From Rhodospirillales bacterium (GTDB lineage: Bacteria; Pseudomonadota; Alphaproteobacteria; Rhodospirillales; Casp-alpha2), in assembly GCA_017640505.1 (NCBI GenBank), contig JAEPQO010000005.1, forward strand, positions 62,001 through 126,000: a stretch of DNA of 64,000 bases, given 5' to 3'. Made by a program: the position numbers and the translations under genes. The notes under the pieces were generated by a model. The model had not been told where the DNA came from. It saw nothing but the letters and a program-made list of their open reading frames with translations, and searched no databases. Each line of letters begins with the position of its first letter. Within the stretch, counting starts at the first letter, position 1. Shown here in pieces: positions 17,565 through 26,832 of this stretch.

Positions 17565-18721
17565 GACGCTTTGGGCGGCCGTTGCGAGAAGCGGCGCTCG
17601 AAGATGCCCTCGGCGATGCGGTTCATCATCATTTCCGACGAGCCGCCGGCGATCATCCAGCCGCGCGTGCGGCGGAAGCAGTATTCGATCAGGCAGTCCT
17701 GCGAATACCCCGCCGCGCCCATGACCTGCATCGCCTCGCTGGACACCTCGTGTCCGGCGCGGTTGCACGCCAGCTTGGCGAGCGCGGTATCGTCGGCGGA
17801 CGGGAAACCGGCGTCGGCCTTGGTGGCGGCACGCATCAGCAGCAGCTGCGCGGATTCCAGTTTCAGCTTCATTTCCGCGAACTTCCACTGCAGCCCCTGG
17901 AATTCACAAAGGGGCCGGTTGAACTGCTTGCGTTCCATGGCGTGATTGCGCGCCATTTCATAGGCGTACCGGCCGAGTGCGACGGCGCGCGACGAATTGC
18001 CGAGGCGTTCGACGTTGAAGCCAGCAATCTGGCGTTTGAAACCGCCCTCGCGCAGCAGGATGTTTTCCGGCGGCACGTAGGCGTTTTCGAAATAGAGCTG
18101 ACACCATTCCTCGCCGCCCAGGTACATGATCGGCTGGCCGCGGCTGACGCCGTCGGTGTCGGGTTCGACCAGCACCGAGCCGATACCGTCGACACCGGGC
18201 CCATAGCGGCAATAGACCAGGAACAGGTCGGCTTCCGGGCTGTGCGTCGAAAACACCTTGGTACCGTTCAGATGCACGCCGCCTTCCGGCGTGTCGGTCG
18301 CCGCGGTCTTGAGGTCCGTCAGCGCCGAACCGGCTTCCGGTTCCGACATGGCGACCGAGATCACCTTGTCACCTGCCAGGATCGGCTTCAGGTAGCGTTC
18401 CTTCTGGTCGTCGGTGCCGTATTCCGCCAGCACGCGAATGGCGCCGAAGTTCCCCGCCTGCACCACGTCGGCGCTGCGCGGGCAATGCTTGGCCACAGTC
18501 TGGATGGCGATGACCGCATCGGTCAGCGTGCCGCTCTGGCCGCCGTCTTCTTCCTTCATGGTAATGCCCAAGAGGCCCTGCTCGGCCATCATCTTCGCGA
18601 CATCCTTGGGAAAGCCGCGTGCGTGGGCACGTTCGAGTGCACCTTCCGCAAGATACCGCTCGGCAAAACCGTCAACGGCATCCATGAACATTTGCTGTTC
18701 TTCTGTTAGTTCAAAGTCCAT
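17561..18721 (-). CDS. Acyl-CoA dehydrogenase
   Basis: A 386-residue FAD enzyme, first in a five-gene minus-strand operon. Seen: MDFELTEEQQMFMDAVDGFAERY, AMSEPEAGSALTDLKTAA (FAD/substrate signature), QVMGAAGYSQDCLIEYCFRRTRGWMIAGGSSEM near the end. The ATG at 18721 has a near-perfect ribosome-binding site (GGAGGAAGAA). The usual catalytic Glu is replaced or not obvious at the C-terminal GGSSEMMMNRIAEG, where short-chain enzymes carry GTxEI. It introduces a 2,3-double bond into an acyl-CoA that the coupled ligase may supply. Confidence 0.9.
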   Translation of the reverse strand: MDFELTEEQQMFMDAVDGFAERYLAEGALERAHARGFPKDVAKMMAEQGLLGITMKEEDGGQSGTLTDAVIAIQTVAKHCPRSADVVQAGNFGAIRVLAEYGTDDQKERYLKPILAGDKVISVAMSEPEAGSALTDLKTAATDTPEGGVHLNGTKVFSTHSPEADLFLVYCRYGPGVDGIGSVLVEPDTDGVSRGQPIMYLGGEEWCQLYFENAYVPPENILLREGGFKRQIAGFNVERLGNSSRAVALGRYAYEMARNHAMERKQFNRPLCEFQGLQWKFAEMKLKLESAQLLLMRAATKADAGFPSADDTALAKLACNRAGHEVSSEAMQVMGAAGYSQDCLIEYCFRRTRGWMIAGGSSEMMMNRIAEGIFERRFSQRPPKAS

Positions 18722-18829
18722 TTCTTCCTCCACTAAGTGCAGCGAGAGTACATCCGTGCCCACGAAATACAACGCGTCCGACGCACGCCTCCGGCTTGTC
18801 CGGTGTCGGCGAGGCGACTAAAGTGGCCT

Positions 18830-18841
18830 TGACATATGTCA
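18830..18841. promoter_or_regulatory. Perfect 12-bp palindrome in the acyl-CoA dehydrogenase/hemA divergent region
   Basis: TGACATATGTCA is an exact dyad roughly midway between the two divergent starts (18721 and 18909), with TTGACA overlapping its left arm. It looks like an operator for a dimeric regulator. The regulator is unknown. Confidence 0.4.
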
Positions 18842-18908
18842 TGGAACTGATTGCCCGGGTGATTATGATTTAGTTCGAAATTCACCCCAATAACCGGTGA
18901 GGAAAACA

Positions 18909-20126
18909 ATGCCGATGGATTACGAACAGCGCTTTCGCGCCGTGGTTGACGGTGTCCGTGACGAGGGCAACTACCGCGTGTTCGCGGATCTGAAGCGCGA
19001 GGCCGGTCGTTTTCCGCATGCCGTCAACTTCCGCGACGGCGAGGAACATCCGGTCGTGATTTGGTGTTCCAACGATTACCTCGGCATGGGCCAGAACCCC
19101 GCCGCCATCGACGCGGCCGCCGAGGCGGCGCGGACCTATGGGGTCGGCTCGGGCGGCACCCGGAACATTTCCGGCACCACGCACCTTTTGGTCGAGCTTG
19201 AGAAGGAACTCGCCGACCTGCACCGCAAGGAAGCGGCCCTGATGTTCACATCGGGTTTCGTATCGAACGACGCGACGATCTCGACCGTCGCCAAGATGCT
19301 GCCGGGCTGCATTATTTTCTCCGATTCCATGAACCACGCCTCGATGATCGACGGGGTGCGCCGCTCCGGCATGGAAAAGCACATCTTCCGCCACAACGAC
19401 CCGGATCACCTGGAAGAGCTTCTGGCCGCCGCCCCCGCCGACGCGCCTAAGCTGATCGTGTTCGAAAGCGTCTATTCCATGGACGGCGACGTCTCACCGA
19501 TCGGGAAGTTCTGCGACCTCGCCGAAAAGTACGGCGCGCTGACGTATCTCGACGAGGTACATGCGGTCGGCCTTTATGGCGAGACCGGTGGCGGCATCTC
19601 GGAGCGGGACGGCGTCGCACATCGGGTCGACATCATCGAAGGCACCCTCGCCAAGGCGTTCGGTGTCATGGGCGGTTACGTCACCGCATCGGCGTCGCTG
19701 ATCGACGCGATCCGGCTGACCGCCAGCGGCTTCATCTTCACGACCTCCGTCGCACCGCCGATTACGGCGGCGGCGATTGCCAACCTGAAGCACGTGCGCG
19801 CGCATAACGAGCTCCGCATCCGTCACCAGGAACGCGCGGCGACCCTGAAGAAAAGGCTCGCCGATGCCGGCCTGCCGGTGATGCCGTCGGAAACCCATAT
19901 CGTACCGGTATTCGTCGGCGATCCCGTGCGCTGCAAGGCTGCCACCGACATGCTGCTCGAACAGCACGGCATCTACATCCAGCCGATCAACTACCCGACG
20001 GTTCCCAAGGGCACCGAGCGGCTTCGCATCACGCCGACGCCGTTGCACACGGACGCGCTGATGGACGATCTGGTCCTGGCGCTCACATCTGTCTGGAAGC
20101 ATCTGGAACTGGAAATCGCCGCCTGA
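18909..20126 (+). CDS. hemA: 5-aminolevulinate synthase
   Basis: A 405-residue PLP enzyme that condenses glycine and succinyl-CoA to 5-aminolevulinate, the first step of haem and corrin synthesis in alphaproteobacteria. Seen: [23 protein letters not shown]-type N-terminus, [25 protein letters not shown]215 in YLDEVHAVG (pyridine nitrogen), and the PLP lysine K249 in [13 protein letters not shown]. Numbering and length match the Rhodobacter enzyme closely. The ATG at 18909 has GGTGAGGA upstream. It stands alone among catabolic genes, divergent from the acyl-CoA operon. Confidence 0.96.
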   Translation: MPMDYEQRFRAVVDGVRDEGNYRVFADLKREAGRFPHAVNFRDGEEHPVVIWCSNDYLGMGQNPAAIDAAAEAARTYGVGSGGTRNISGTTHLLVELEKELADLHRKEAALMFTSGFVSNDATISTVAKMLPGCIIFSDSMNHASMIDGVRRSGMEKHIFRHNDPDHLEELLAAAPADAPKLIVFESVYSMDGDVSPIGKFCDLAEKYGALTYLDEVHAVGLYGETGGGISERDGVAHRVDIIEGTLAKAFGVMGGYVTASASLIDAIRLTASGFIFTTSVAPPITAAAIANLKHVRAHNELRIRHQERAATLKKRLADAGLPVMPSETHIVPVFVGDPVRCKAATDMLLEQHGIYIQPINYPTVPKGTERLRITPTPLHTDALMDDLVLALTSVWKHLELEIAA

Positions 20127-20155
20127 TTTCCGCAATCTGAAATCGGGAGGGCACC

Positions 20156-20962
20156 GTGTCGCAGATAGAAACCAATTCCTTCGAAATGCTCGAGGTCAGC
20201 AGGCTCGCCGATCACGTGATGGTCGTGACGCTGAACCGGCCCGAGGTCCGTAACGCGTTCAACACGCAACTGGGTGCGGAACTTCTCGACCTCTGGACAT
20301 CGCTTTACCGCGATCCGTCGCAATGCCGCGTCGTCGTCCTGACGGGGGCCGGCGACAAGGCGTTCTGCGCCGGTGCCGACCTCAAGGAACGGAACGGCAT
20401 GTCCGACGATGCGTGGCGCCAACAGCACGCGCTGTTCGAACAGATGATCCGCGCCATGATGGACTGCCCGGTGCCGATCATCGGCGCGATCAACGGCGCG
20501 GCCTATGCGGGCGGGCTGGAAATCGCGCTCAATGCGGATTTTCTTTATGCCGTGCCGTCGGCGCGCTTCGCCTTCACCGAGGTCACCATTGGCATCATGC
20601 CGGGCGCGTCCGGCACCCAGCACCTGCCGCGCGCCGTGGGCGTCCGCCGTGCCAAGGAAGTGATCCTCGCCGGCAAGCCGTTCGATGCAAATCAGGCCCT
20701 CGACTGGGGCCTGGTGAACCGCATCTGCACACCGGAAACGTTAATGGAAGACGCGCTGGAAACGGCCGCCGCCATCGCCGCCAACGCACCGATCGCGATC
20801 CGCCAGGCCAAGACGGCCGTCGGGGCCTCCCAGTCGACCGACATCAAGACCGGCTACGACGTCGAGATCGCGTGCTACCAGCGCGTCATCGACACCGAGG
20901 ACCGGCTCGAGGGCGTCGCCGCCTTCAACGAAAAACGCAAACCCGACTTCAAGGGCAAGTAA
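20156..20962 (+). CDS. Enoyl-CoA hydratase/isomerase (crotonase family)
   Basis: A 268-residue crotonase-fold protein. The oxyanion-hole segment GDKAFCAGADLKE is at 66-78. The two hydratase glutamates appear conserved at E122 (GGLEIAL) and E142 (FTEVTIGIMPGASGTQ). It hydrates a trans-2-enoyl-CoA. GTG start with GGGAGG 6 bases upstream, 29 bases after hemA. It may serve the beta-oxidation step after the divergent acyl-CoA dehydrogenase. Confidence 0.92.
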   Translation: MSQIETNSFEMLEVSRLADHVMVVTLNRPEVRNAFNTQLGAELLDLWTSLYRDPSQCRVVVLTGAGDKAFCAGADLKERNGMSDDAWRQQHALFEQMIRAMMDCPVPIIGAINGAAYAGGLEIALNADFLYAVPSARFAFTEVTIGIMPGASGTQHLPRAVGVRRAKEVILAGKPFDANQALDWGLVNRICTPETLMEDALETAAAIAANAPIAIRQAKTAVGASQSTDIKTGYDVEIACYQRVIDTEDRLEGVAAFNEKRKPDFKGK

Positions 20963-20978
20963 ACGGGGTAGGAAAAGT

Positions 20979-21299
20979 ATGATCGTTACGATCTTCGAAG
21001 TCTGGCCGGCCGAGGGACACACGGACGATTACTTCGACCTCGCCGCGTCGCTGAAATCGGAACTGGAAAAGGTCGACGGCTTCATCTCGGTGGAGCGGTT
21101 CGAGAGCGTCACCGAGCCCGGCAAGTTTCTCTCGCTCTCGTTCTGGCGCGACGAGGACGCCATGAACACCTGGTACGCGCATGCCGGCCACGGCGATGCA
21201 CAGGCCAAGGGCCGGGGCGGCATCTTCCGTGACTACCGCATTCGTGTCGCCAGCGTGATCCGCGACTACGATCTCGCCCAGGGGCGGCCCGAAGTCTAG
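20979..21299 (+). CDS. Antibiotic biosynthesis monooxygenase-like (ABM fold) protein
   Basis: A 106-residue dimeric alpha-beta barrel protein. It starts MIVTIFEVWPAEG and has the ABM core VDGFISVERFESVTEPGKFLSLSFWRDEDAMNTWYAHAGH. The family contains cofactor-free monooxygenases, haem-degrading enzymes and many of unknown role. It follows the crotonase by 16 bases and meets the histidine kinase gene convergently. A haem-related role next to hemA is possible but unsupported by motifs. Confidence 0.75.
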   Translation: MIVTIFEVWPAEGHTDDYFDLAASLKSELEKVDGFISVERFESVTEPGKFLSLSFWRDEDAMNTWYAHAGHGDAQAKGRGGIFRDYRIRVASVIRDYDLAQGRPEV

Positions 21300-21309
21300 A
21301 TCTCGCCGA

Positions 21310-22221
21310 CTAGATATCGTCTGGCACCTGCAGCCGAAAAACGGACCCCTTGTCCGGTTCCGAACTGAGCGTCACGTCACCCCCGTGCAGCCGCATGGCC
21401 TTCCTGGCGATCGGTAGCCCAATGCCACGGCCACCGATCCCCTCACGGACCGAGAGCCGGGCAAAGATGCCGAAGATGCTAGCCTGCTGGTCCGGCGCGA
21501 TGCCGACCCCATTGTCGGCAACCAGCAGCGACATCATGCCGTCGCCACGCTCGGCAGAGATCCGTACCTCGGGTTGCGTCTCCGGCGCCACATGCGTGAT
21601 CGCGTTCCGCACCACGTGCTCGAGCGCCTGTGTGAACACGTCGGCATCGACGAAAGCCTCGCCAAGCGGCACGTCGACGGTGATCTCCGCACCCGCCGCC
21701 GCCGTCTCGTCGGCAAGCGTTTCGAGAACCCCGGCGACGATATCGTCAAGGTTCGACCGCGCCGACACCAGCCCACCGCGGCCGAGCCGGGTGAATGCCA
21801 GCAGATCGTCGATCATGTGCGTCGCGATATTGGCTCCCTCGCTGATGTAGCCAAGGAACTCCCGGCCCTCATCATCGAGCGCATCGGCGTAGTCTTCGTC
21901 GAGTGCCTCGGCAAACACCTTCATCGCACGCAACGGTGCCTTGAGGTCATGCGACACCATGTAGGCGAACGCCTCCATGTCGGCCTCGCCGCCGGCACCG
22001 GGAAAGATCACGGCACGCGTGCCGTCGCCAAGGTCACTGACCCTTGCCGTCGAAATCACGGCGAACGCGGCGATCTGGCGGCCGACGGCGTCCCCGGGCG
22101 CACAGCCGAACAAACGGGCGCACGCCCGGTTAATCGCAACGATGCGGTCTTCACCGTCGATCAGACAGACACCGTCGTCGAGATCGTCCAGTATCGCAGC
22201 AATTGCGGATGGTGCGCTCAT
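21310..22221 (-). CDS. PAS domain sensor histidine kinase
   Basis: A 303-residue soluble kinase. Residues 6-60 form a short PAS-like domain (LDDGVCLIDGEDRIVAINRA). HisKA has the phospho-acceptor H91 in YMVSHDLKAPLRAM. The HATPase domain shows the N box NAITHV, G1 DNGVGIAP and G2 GRGIGLPIARK. No membrane segment, so it senses a cytoplasmic signal. It is 23 bases after the CBS gene in a three-gene signalling operon. No cognate response regulator with an output domain is in the window. Confidence 0.88.
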   Translation of the reverse strand: MSAPSAIAAILDDLDDGVCLIDGEDRIVAINRACARLFGCAPGDAVGRQIAAFAVISTARVSDLGDGTRAVIFPGAGGEADMEAFAYMVSHDLKAPLRAMKVFAEALDEDYADALDDEGREFLGYISEGANIATHMIDDLLAFTRLGRGGLVSARSNLDDIVAGVLETLADETAAAGAEITVDVPLGEAFVDADVFTQALEHVVRNAITHVAPETQPEVRISAERGDGMMSLLVADNGVGIAPDQQASIFGIFARLSVREGIGGRGIGLPIARKAMRLHGGDVTLSSEPDKGSVFRLQVPDDI

Positions 22222-22244
22222 CGTCCCGTCCTCCGGGTCAGCGA

Positions 22245-22694
22245 TTACATATCCGGGTTATACCGGTCATCGAACAAGTATGTCTGTGTCTTGGCGAGCA
22301 GGTCCCTGGATGCCCGCGTGATGACGGCATAGAGATCACGTATCGAGACGATGCCCAGCGGCATGCCGTCGTCATCGACCACCGGCAAGTGCCGAAACCC
22401 CTTGAGTTCCATCAGTTCCAGCGCGGAAAAGGCGGAATCGTCCGGTGAGATGGCCTCGAGTTCTTCGCTCATGATGTCGCCCGCCGTGGTCCGGTTCGGA
22501 TCGACACCCTGAACGGCGAAATAACGGGTGAAATCACGCTCCGTGATAATGCCGATCAGCTTGCCCGCATCGTCGACCACGAGAATTGAAGAGATATGCC
22601 GTTCGACCATCGCCGTCGCAACCTGGCGGGCATTGTCGCCCGGCCGTGCCACGAGCAGATTCTGATCGTTGACGACATCCGGAATAATTCTCAT
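22245..22694 (-). CDS. CBS domain pair protein
   Basis: A 149-residue protein made of two CBS motifs (VARPGDNARQVATAMVERHISSILVVD and EELEAISPDDSAFSALELMELKGFRHLPVVDDDGMPLGIVSIRDL). CBS pairs bind adenine nucleotides or S-adenosylmethionine and act as energy sensors. Its start overlaps the hybrid kinase stop by 4 bases, so it probably modulates the same signalling pathway. Confidence 0.9.
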   Translation of the reverse strand: MRIIPDVVNDQNLLVARPGDNARQVATAMVERHISSILVVDDAGKLIGIITERDFTRYFAVQGVDPNRTTAGDIMSEELEAISPDDSAFSALELMELKGFRHLPVVDDDGMPLGIVSIRDLYAVITRASRDLLAKTQTYLFDDRYNPDM

Positions 22695-25606
22695 GTCTTC
22701 ACCTTCTTTCCGCGTTCTATTTCCTCGGCCACGTCATCCAACTGGTCTAGGAAATCGGCGACACTGATGACACCCGCCTGATCTGCAGGCACTTCAGCCA
22801 GTTCGCTGTCCGTGGGCAGTGCGTACCCTATGCGTGCTTGCTCCGCCTCGTTCACCGGGACATGCACGTCTTCTCCCAGCACCTCGTTCATCGTATTCAC
22901 CAGGACCGACCGGTCGATCGGTTTCGTCACACACGCATTCATCCCGGCCTCGATATAGCCGCGGATATGTTCTTCCATGGCATCGGCCGTCAGCGCGATG
23001 ATTGGGATGTTCGCCCAACGATCATGACGCGACCGGATGGCGCGCGTCGCGTCCGGCCCGCTCATGTCGGGCATCCTGATATCCATCAGAATCAGATCGA
23101 ACTCTTCCTTGCCGACCCGTTCGACCGCCTGCATGCCGTCCTCGACGAGGACCGCGTCGTGGCCGAATTTTTGAAGCGTTGCCGCGATAATACGCTGATT
23201 GAGCTTGTTGTCCTCGGCCACCAGGATATGCAGGGGGCGCGTGGTCTTGAAGTGTTCGATCGCATGAAAGCGTGCTTCGCCGGCGACATCGCTCGTCGCT
23301 TTGCGGAACGGCAGCGTGAAGCAGAATTCGGAACCGACGCCTTCCTTGCTTTCGACCCAGATCCGCCCCCCCATCAACTCGACCAGCCGCTTGGAGATGG
23401 CAAGCCCGAGGCCGGTACCCTCGTAGTGTCGCGAGATCGACGCGTCCGCCTGCGAGAAATCGGAGAACAGCTTCTTCTGGTTCTCCGGCGATATGCCGAT
23501 CCCCGTGTCGATGACCCGGAATTCTATGAACGACTTGTCCTGCTCGTTCACCATGGTGGCGCGGACGCCGACACCGCCCTTGTGCGTGAACTTGACGGCA
23601 TTGCCGACGAGATTGATCAGGACCTGGCGGAAGCGCGTCGGGTCGCCGTTGATACCCGCTTCGATGTCGTCCGGGAAATCGATGTTCAGCCGCAGGTTCT
23701 TGACCCGGGCCCGTTCCCGGACGAGGTCGATGACCTCCTCCACGGCGTTCCTGATATTGAAATCCAGGTTCTCGATCTTGAGCCGTCCGGCATCCAGCTT
23801 GGAGAGATCGAGGATGTCGTTGATGATCGTCAACAGCGACTGCGTCGCGCCCTTGATCTTGATGACCTTGTCACGGTCCTCGGGTGCCAGCGGACTGTCC
23901 ATCAGCATATCCGCAAACCCCATCACACCGGTCATCGGGGTCCGGATCTCGTGGCTCATCGATGCGAGGAATTCGGATTTGGAACGTTCCGATGCCTCGG
24001 CGCGATCCTTCTCAATGGCATACCGCTCGGCGAGTTCAGCCATCTTCGCGGTGCTTTCCTCCAGTTCCTGGCGCGATGCCTCCAGTTGCCGCACGTTGCG
24101 TTGCAACCGCGCTTCGCTCTCGCGCATGCGGCGCTGCGCCGTCTCTTCCGCGGTAACGTCGCGACCGGACCCGCGGTAGCCGGCAAACTCGCCATTGCTG
24201 TCGTAAATCGGCTTGCCGCTGATGGAGCAGAACTCCATCTTGCCGCTGCCTTTCGGCAGGGCATATCGGAAATCGGTGAACGGGCGCCGGTTTTCAAGAT
24301 CGTCCAGGTGGGCCCGCCATTGATCGGTCATCTGCATATTCGAAAGACTGATCGCCTCGGGCCGCGTGCGGCCGAGATAAACACTTCGGGGAATCCCCAC
24401 CACTTCTTCGAAGCGCTCGGACACAGTCGTAAACCGCAGATCCTTGTCCATTTCCCAGAACCAGTCCGCCGAAACGTCGGCAAGGTCACGCAGCCGGTTC
24501 TCGCTGTCCTCGAGGGCCTGCGTCCGTTCAACGACCAGTGCGCCGACACGGGCGTCGTAATTCAGGCGCGAATACACGTAAACCAGCAGCGTGACGGTCA
24601 GGATCAGTCCGATCATCAGCACCGCCATGGACGAGATGAGCGGTCCCGAGCCCAGGCCCGCCGCATCGACAATGAAATGGATGCGCACCGGCAGCTGCGC
24701 CACCTGCATATCCCGGGAACTGACCATCGTGTTAAAGAATGCGTCGTTGTCGATGTTCTTGCTCAACCGGTCGAAGGCACGTGTGCGGTAAAGCGACGTT
24801 CTCGACCCGGCACCGTCCATTGCCGTTACCTCAATGCCGATCACTCCCTTGTCGATCATTTCCGCGAACGAGCTCGACGCGATCACGAACGCAACGGTCG
24901 TCTTCGGATCAAGCAGTGAAAAAAGGATCCCTTTGAGGTTTTGACGGCGTTGTTCGACCAGGAAATTGGTCCGTCCGGGTTCGTAAACGGGAATAACGGC
25001 CAGCACGAGATTCTTGGTGCCGCCCGTCGTCTCCGTCGACAGGGGGCCGCTGATCTGAATTTCGTTGAAGTCGATGCTCTGCTGCATCGCTTCGCTCACG
25101 GAAGAGAGTTCCATCAGGTCGACACCCCGGAGTGTCGGCACGGCATCCTCGGGCGCCATTATCGATACCGGATACCCTGTCGTCGCCGTCCTGCCCGCGA
25201 CGGCAAGATTTTCGATCTTGGGTGCCCACGCGTATCCGACGACGCCGACATCCTGATCATAGAGTTTCTGCGAATACTCGGCGAACTCGTCGGCGCTACC
25301 GTCGGCATGCACGTCGAGGAATGCACGAAAGCCCCTCAGCGTCGCCATCTGAACGTTGAATTCGGTCTCGATACGACCGGCCAGGTCAGCGGCGCGGCTC
25401 TGGATTTCCGCATGTTTCGTCTGGCGGACGGTTTCGAGAACGCTAAGCGACAGGATTGCCGTCAGCAGGAATCCCACCAACCCGATCACGCCCAGCATCA
25501 GCCAGCGGCGCGAATGGCCCTCGCCGATGTCGTCCACCTTCAGATGTTCGGTCTGGTCCGCTGGCATTGCCGGTTCCGGTTTAGATTTCCCGGCGCACCC
25601 AGACAC
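22691..25606 (-). CDS. CHASE-PAS hybrid sensor histidine kinase/response regulator
   Basis: A 971-residue membrane kinase. Layout: TM1 35-57, periplasmic CHASE domain about 80-270, TM2 322-347, PAS about 368-490, coiled coil 490-545, HisKA with H552 (MSHEIRTP), HATPase about 650-768 (N box NLVGNAVKF, DTGIGI, GTGLGLAIS), receiver 793-912 with D842 and K895. There is no HPt domain, so phosphate must leave to a separate phosphotransfer protein. CHASE domains sense small extracellular ligands. The start is uncertain: GTG 25606 (AGGA upstream) or ATG 25567. Confidence 0.92.
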   Translation of the reverse strand: MSGCAGKSKPEPAMPADQTEHLKVDDIGEGHSRRWLMLGVIGLVGFLLTAILSLSVLETVRQTKHAEIQSRAADLAGRIETEFNVQMATLRGFRAFLDVHADGSADEFAEYSQKLYDQDVGVVGYAWAPKIENLAVAGRTATTGYPVSIMAPEDAVPTLRGVDLMELSSVSEAMQQSIDFNEIQISGPLSTETTGGTKNLVLAVIPVYEPGRTNFLVEQRRQNLKGILFSLLDPKTTVAFVIASSSFAEMIDKGVIGIEVTAMDGAGSRTSLYRTRAFDRLSKNIDNDAFFNTMVSSRDMQVAQLPVRIHFIVDAAGLGSGPLISSMAVLMIGLILTVTLLVYVYSRLNYDARVGALVVERTQALEDSENRLRDLADVSADWFWEMDKDLRFTTVSERFEEVVGIPRSVYLGRTRPEAISLSNMQMTDQWRAHLDDLENRRPFTDFRYALPKGSGKMEFCSISGKPIYDSNGEFAGYRGSGRDVTAEETAQRRMRESEARLQRNVRQLEASRQELEESTAKMAELAERYAIEKDRAEASERSKSEFLASMSHEIRTPMTGVMGFADMLMDSPLAPEDRDKVIKIKGATQSLLTIINDILDLSKLDAGRLKIENLDFNIRNAVEEVIDLVRERARVKNLRLNIDFPDDIEAGINGDPTRFRQVLINLVGNAVKFTHKGGVGVRATMVNEQDKSFIEFRVIDTGIGISPENQKKLFSDFSQADASISRHYEGTGLGLAISKRLVELMGGRIWVESKEGVGSEFCFTLPFRKATSDVAGEARFHAIEHFKTTRPLHILVAEDNKLNQRIIAATLQKFGHDAVLVEDGMQAVERVGKEEFDLILMDIRMPDMSGPDATRAIRSRHDRWANIPIIALTADAMEEHIRGYIEAGMNACVTKPIDRSVLVNTMNEVLGEDVHVPVNEAEQARIGYALPTDSELAEVPADQAGVISVADFLDQLDDVAEEIERGKKVKT

Positions 25607-25671
25607 CGGTCCTGAAGGTCTTATTATGATGGTTTAACGGCCCCAACGCCAATTGCCGATAACCGATTGGG

Positions 25672-26832
25672 TCAGGCAATTGACCGAATTTGACCCGCAA
25701 AACGGGAAACGCCGAATGGTGCTATCGGCAGGTTTGTTTTGCCGTCGACGATCAGCTCGGCCATCAGGCGACCGACGACCGGGCCGAGCTGAAATCCATG
25801 CGCCGAAAAACCGAACGCGTGGAAGGCATTGTCGGCGGCATGGCTGGGGCCGATGACCGGAATACGGTCCGGCGTCACGCCCTCCAGACCGGCCCAACTC
25901 CGCGCCACGCGCACGTTTCTCACGAGCGGAAAGGCATCCGACACCGTCGCCGCGGATATCGCCATTTTCAGCGGGTCCGGTTCCGCCACACCGCTGTCGC
26001 GGTCGGCATAGCCGAGATGCGCACCGCCGATTAAAAGCGTGCCGGCGCTCGTTTGCTTGAATGACAATTTCCGAGATGCCAGGCCGCAGACGGGCGTCAG
26101 GAACGTCCGCACCCGTTCGGTCACCATCATCGTCAGCGCATGCGCTTCGAGCGGCACCGGATCGCCCATCATGCCGGCAATCACGTCACCCCATGCGCCG
26201 GCACAATTCAGGACCGCGTCGGCGGTCACGGCACCTTTGCCGGTCTCGACCCGCCACTGTCCCCCAAGCCGTCTCAGGCCCGTCACCCGTTCACCCAGCC
26301 GAAAGGCAACCCCGGTCGCCACCGCTTTTTCGAAAAACGCCCTTGTGGTCCGCATCGGATCGGCGGCGCCGTCACCCTCGCACCACAGGCCGCCGACCGC
26401 GCGCGGATGCACGTCCGGCACGATCTCGCGCAGTTTTTCCCGGCCTATGGTTCGTTCGTGGTCGTATCCAAGGTCACGGACCAGCCCGGCGCGCGCTTCC
26501 AGCTTTGCCATATCGTCTTCGGATTCAGCGATCTTGAGCTGGCCACAGGCATGGAAATCGCAGTCATCGTCGACCAGGGATGCGATGTTGTTCCACATCT
26601 CCAGCGAGGCTTCCGCCAACGGGATTTCCGCCGGGTCGCGGCCCAGCCGCCGGACCCCGCCGGCATTGACGCCCGATGCGAACCGCCCCGGATAATGAGG
26701 TTCGATCACCACGACCCGTTTGCCGCGCATCGCCAGATGCAGCGCGGCGGCGCAGCCGTGCAGTCCGCCGCCGATCACGCAGACGTCGGCGGACACGCCG
26801 TTCGTCCCCGTGAAGGCGGTGGGCGCCGTCAT
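25672..26832 (-). CDS. FAD-dependent oxidoreductase (DAO/glycine oxidase family)
   Basis: A 386-residue flavoprotein of the D-amino-acid oxidase fold. The N-terminal dinucleotide motif is VCVIGGGLHGCAAALHLAMRG, then EPHYPGRFASGVNAGGVRRLGR, a typical DAO segment. GLEGVTPDRIPVIGP and FSAHGFQLGPVVGRLMAELI close the FAD site. It oxidises an amino or hydroxy acid. It overlaps the class II aldolase gene by 4 bases, the third step of a putative C4-sugar-acid operon, where an NAD-dependent dehydrogenase is usual; it may replace that enzyme. Confidence 0.87.
   Translation of the reverse strand: MTAPTAFTGTNGVSADVCVIGGGLHGCAAALHLAMRGKRVVVIEPHYPGRFASGVNAGGVRRLGRDPAEIPLAEASLEMWNNIASLVDDDCDFHACGQLKIAESEDDMAKLEARAGLVRDLGYDHERTIGREKLREIVPDVHPRAVGGLWCEGDGAADPMRTTRAFFEKAVATGVAFRLGERVTGLRRLGGQWRVETGKGAVTADAVLNCAGAWGDVIAGMMGDPVPLEAHALTMMVTERVRTFLTPVCGLASRKLSFKQTSAGTLLIGGAHLGYADRDSGVAEPDPLKMAISAATVSDAFPLVRNVRVARSWAGLEGVTPDRIPVIGPSHAADNAFHAFGFSAHGFQLGPVVGRLMAELIVDGKTNLPIAPFGVSRFAGQIRSIA

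Noticed and set aside
15735-17945. Very long plus-strand frame of 736 codons
   Set aside because: It is antisense to the ADP-forming acyl-CoA ligase; such long antisense frames are common in GC-rich genes. The protein is Arg/His-rich with no recognisable motif.
18909-20126. hemA as a secondary-metabolism (C5N-unit) ALA synthase
   Set aside because: Those genes sit beside an amide synthetase and an acyl-CoA ligase for the C5N ring. Neither is adjacent, and this protein matches the primary alphaproteobacterial enzyme in length and motifs.
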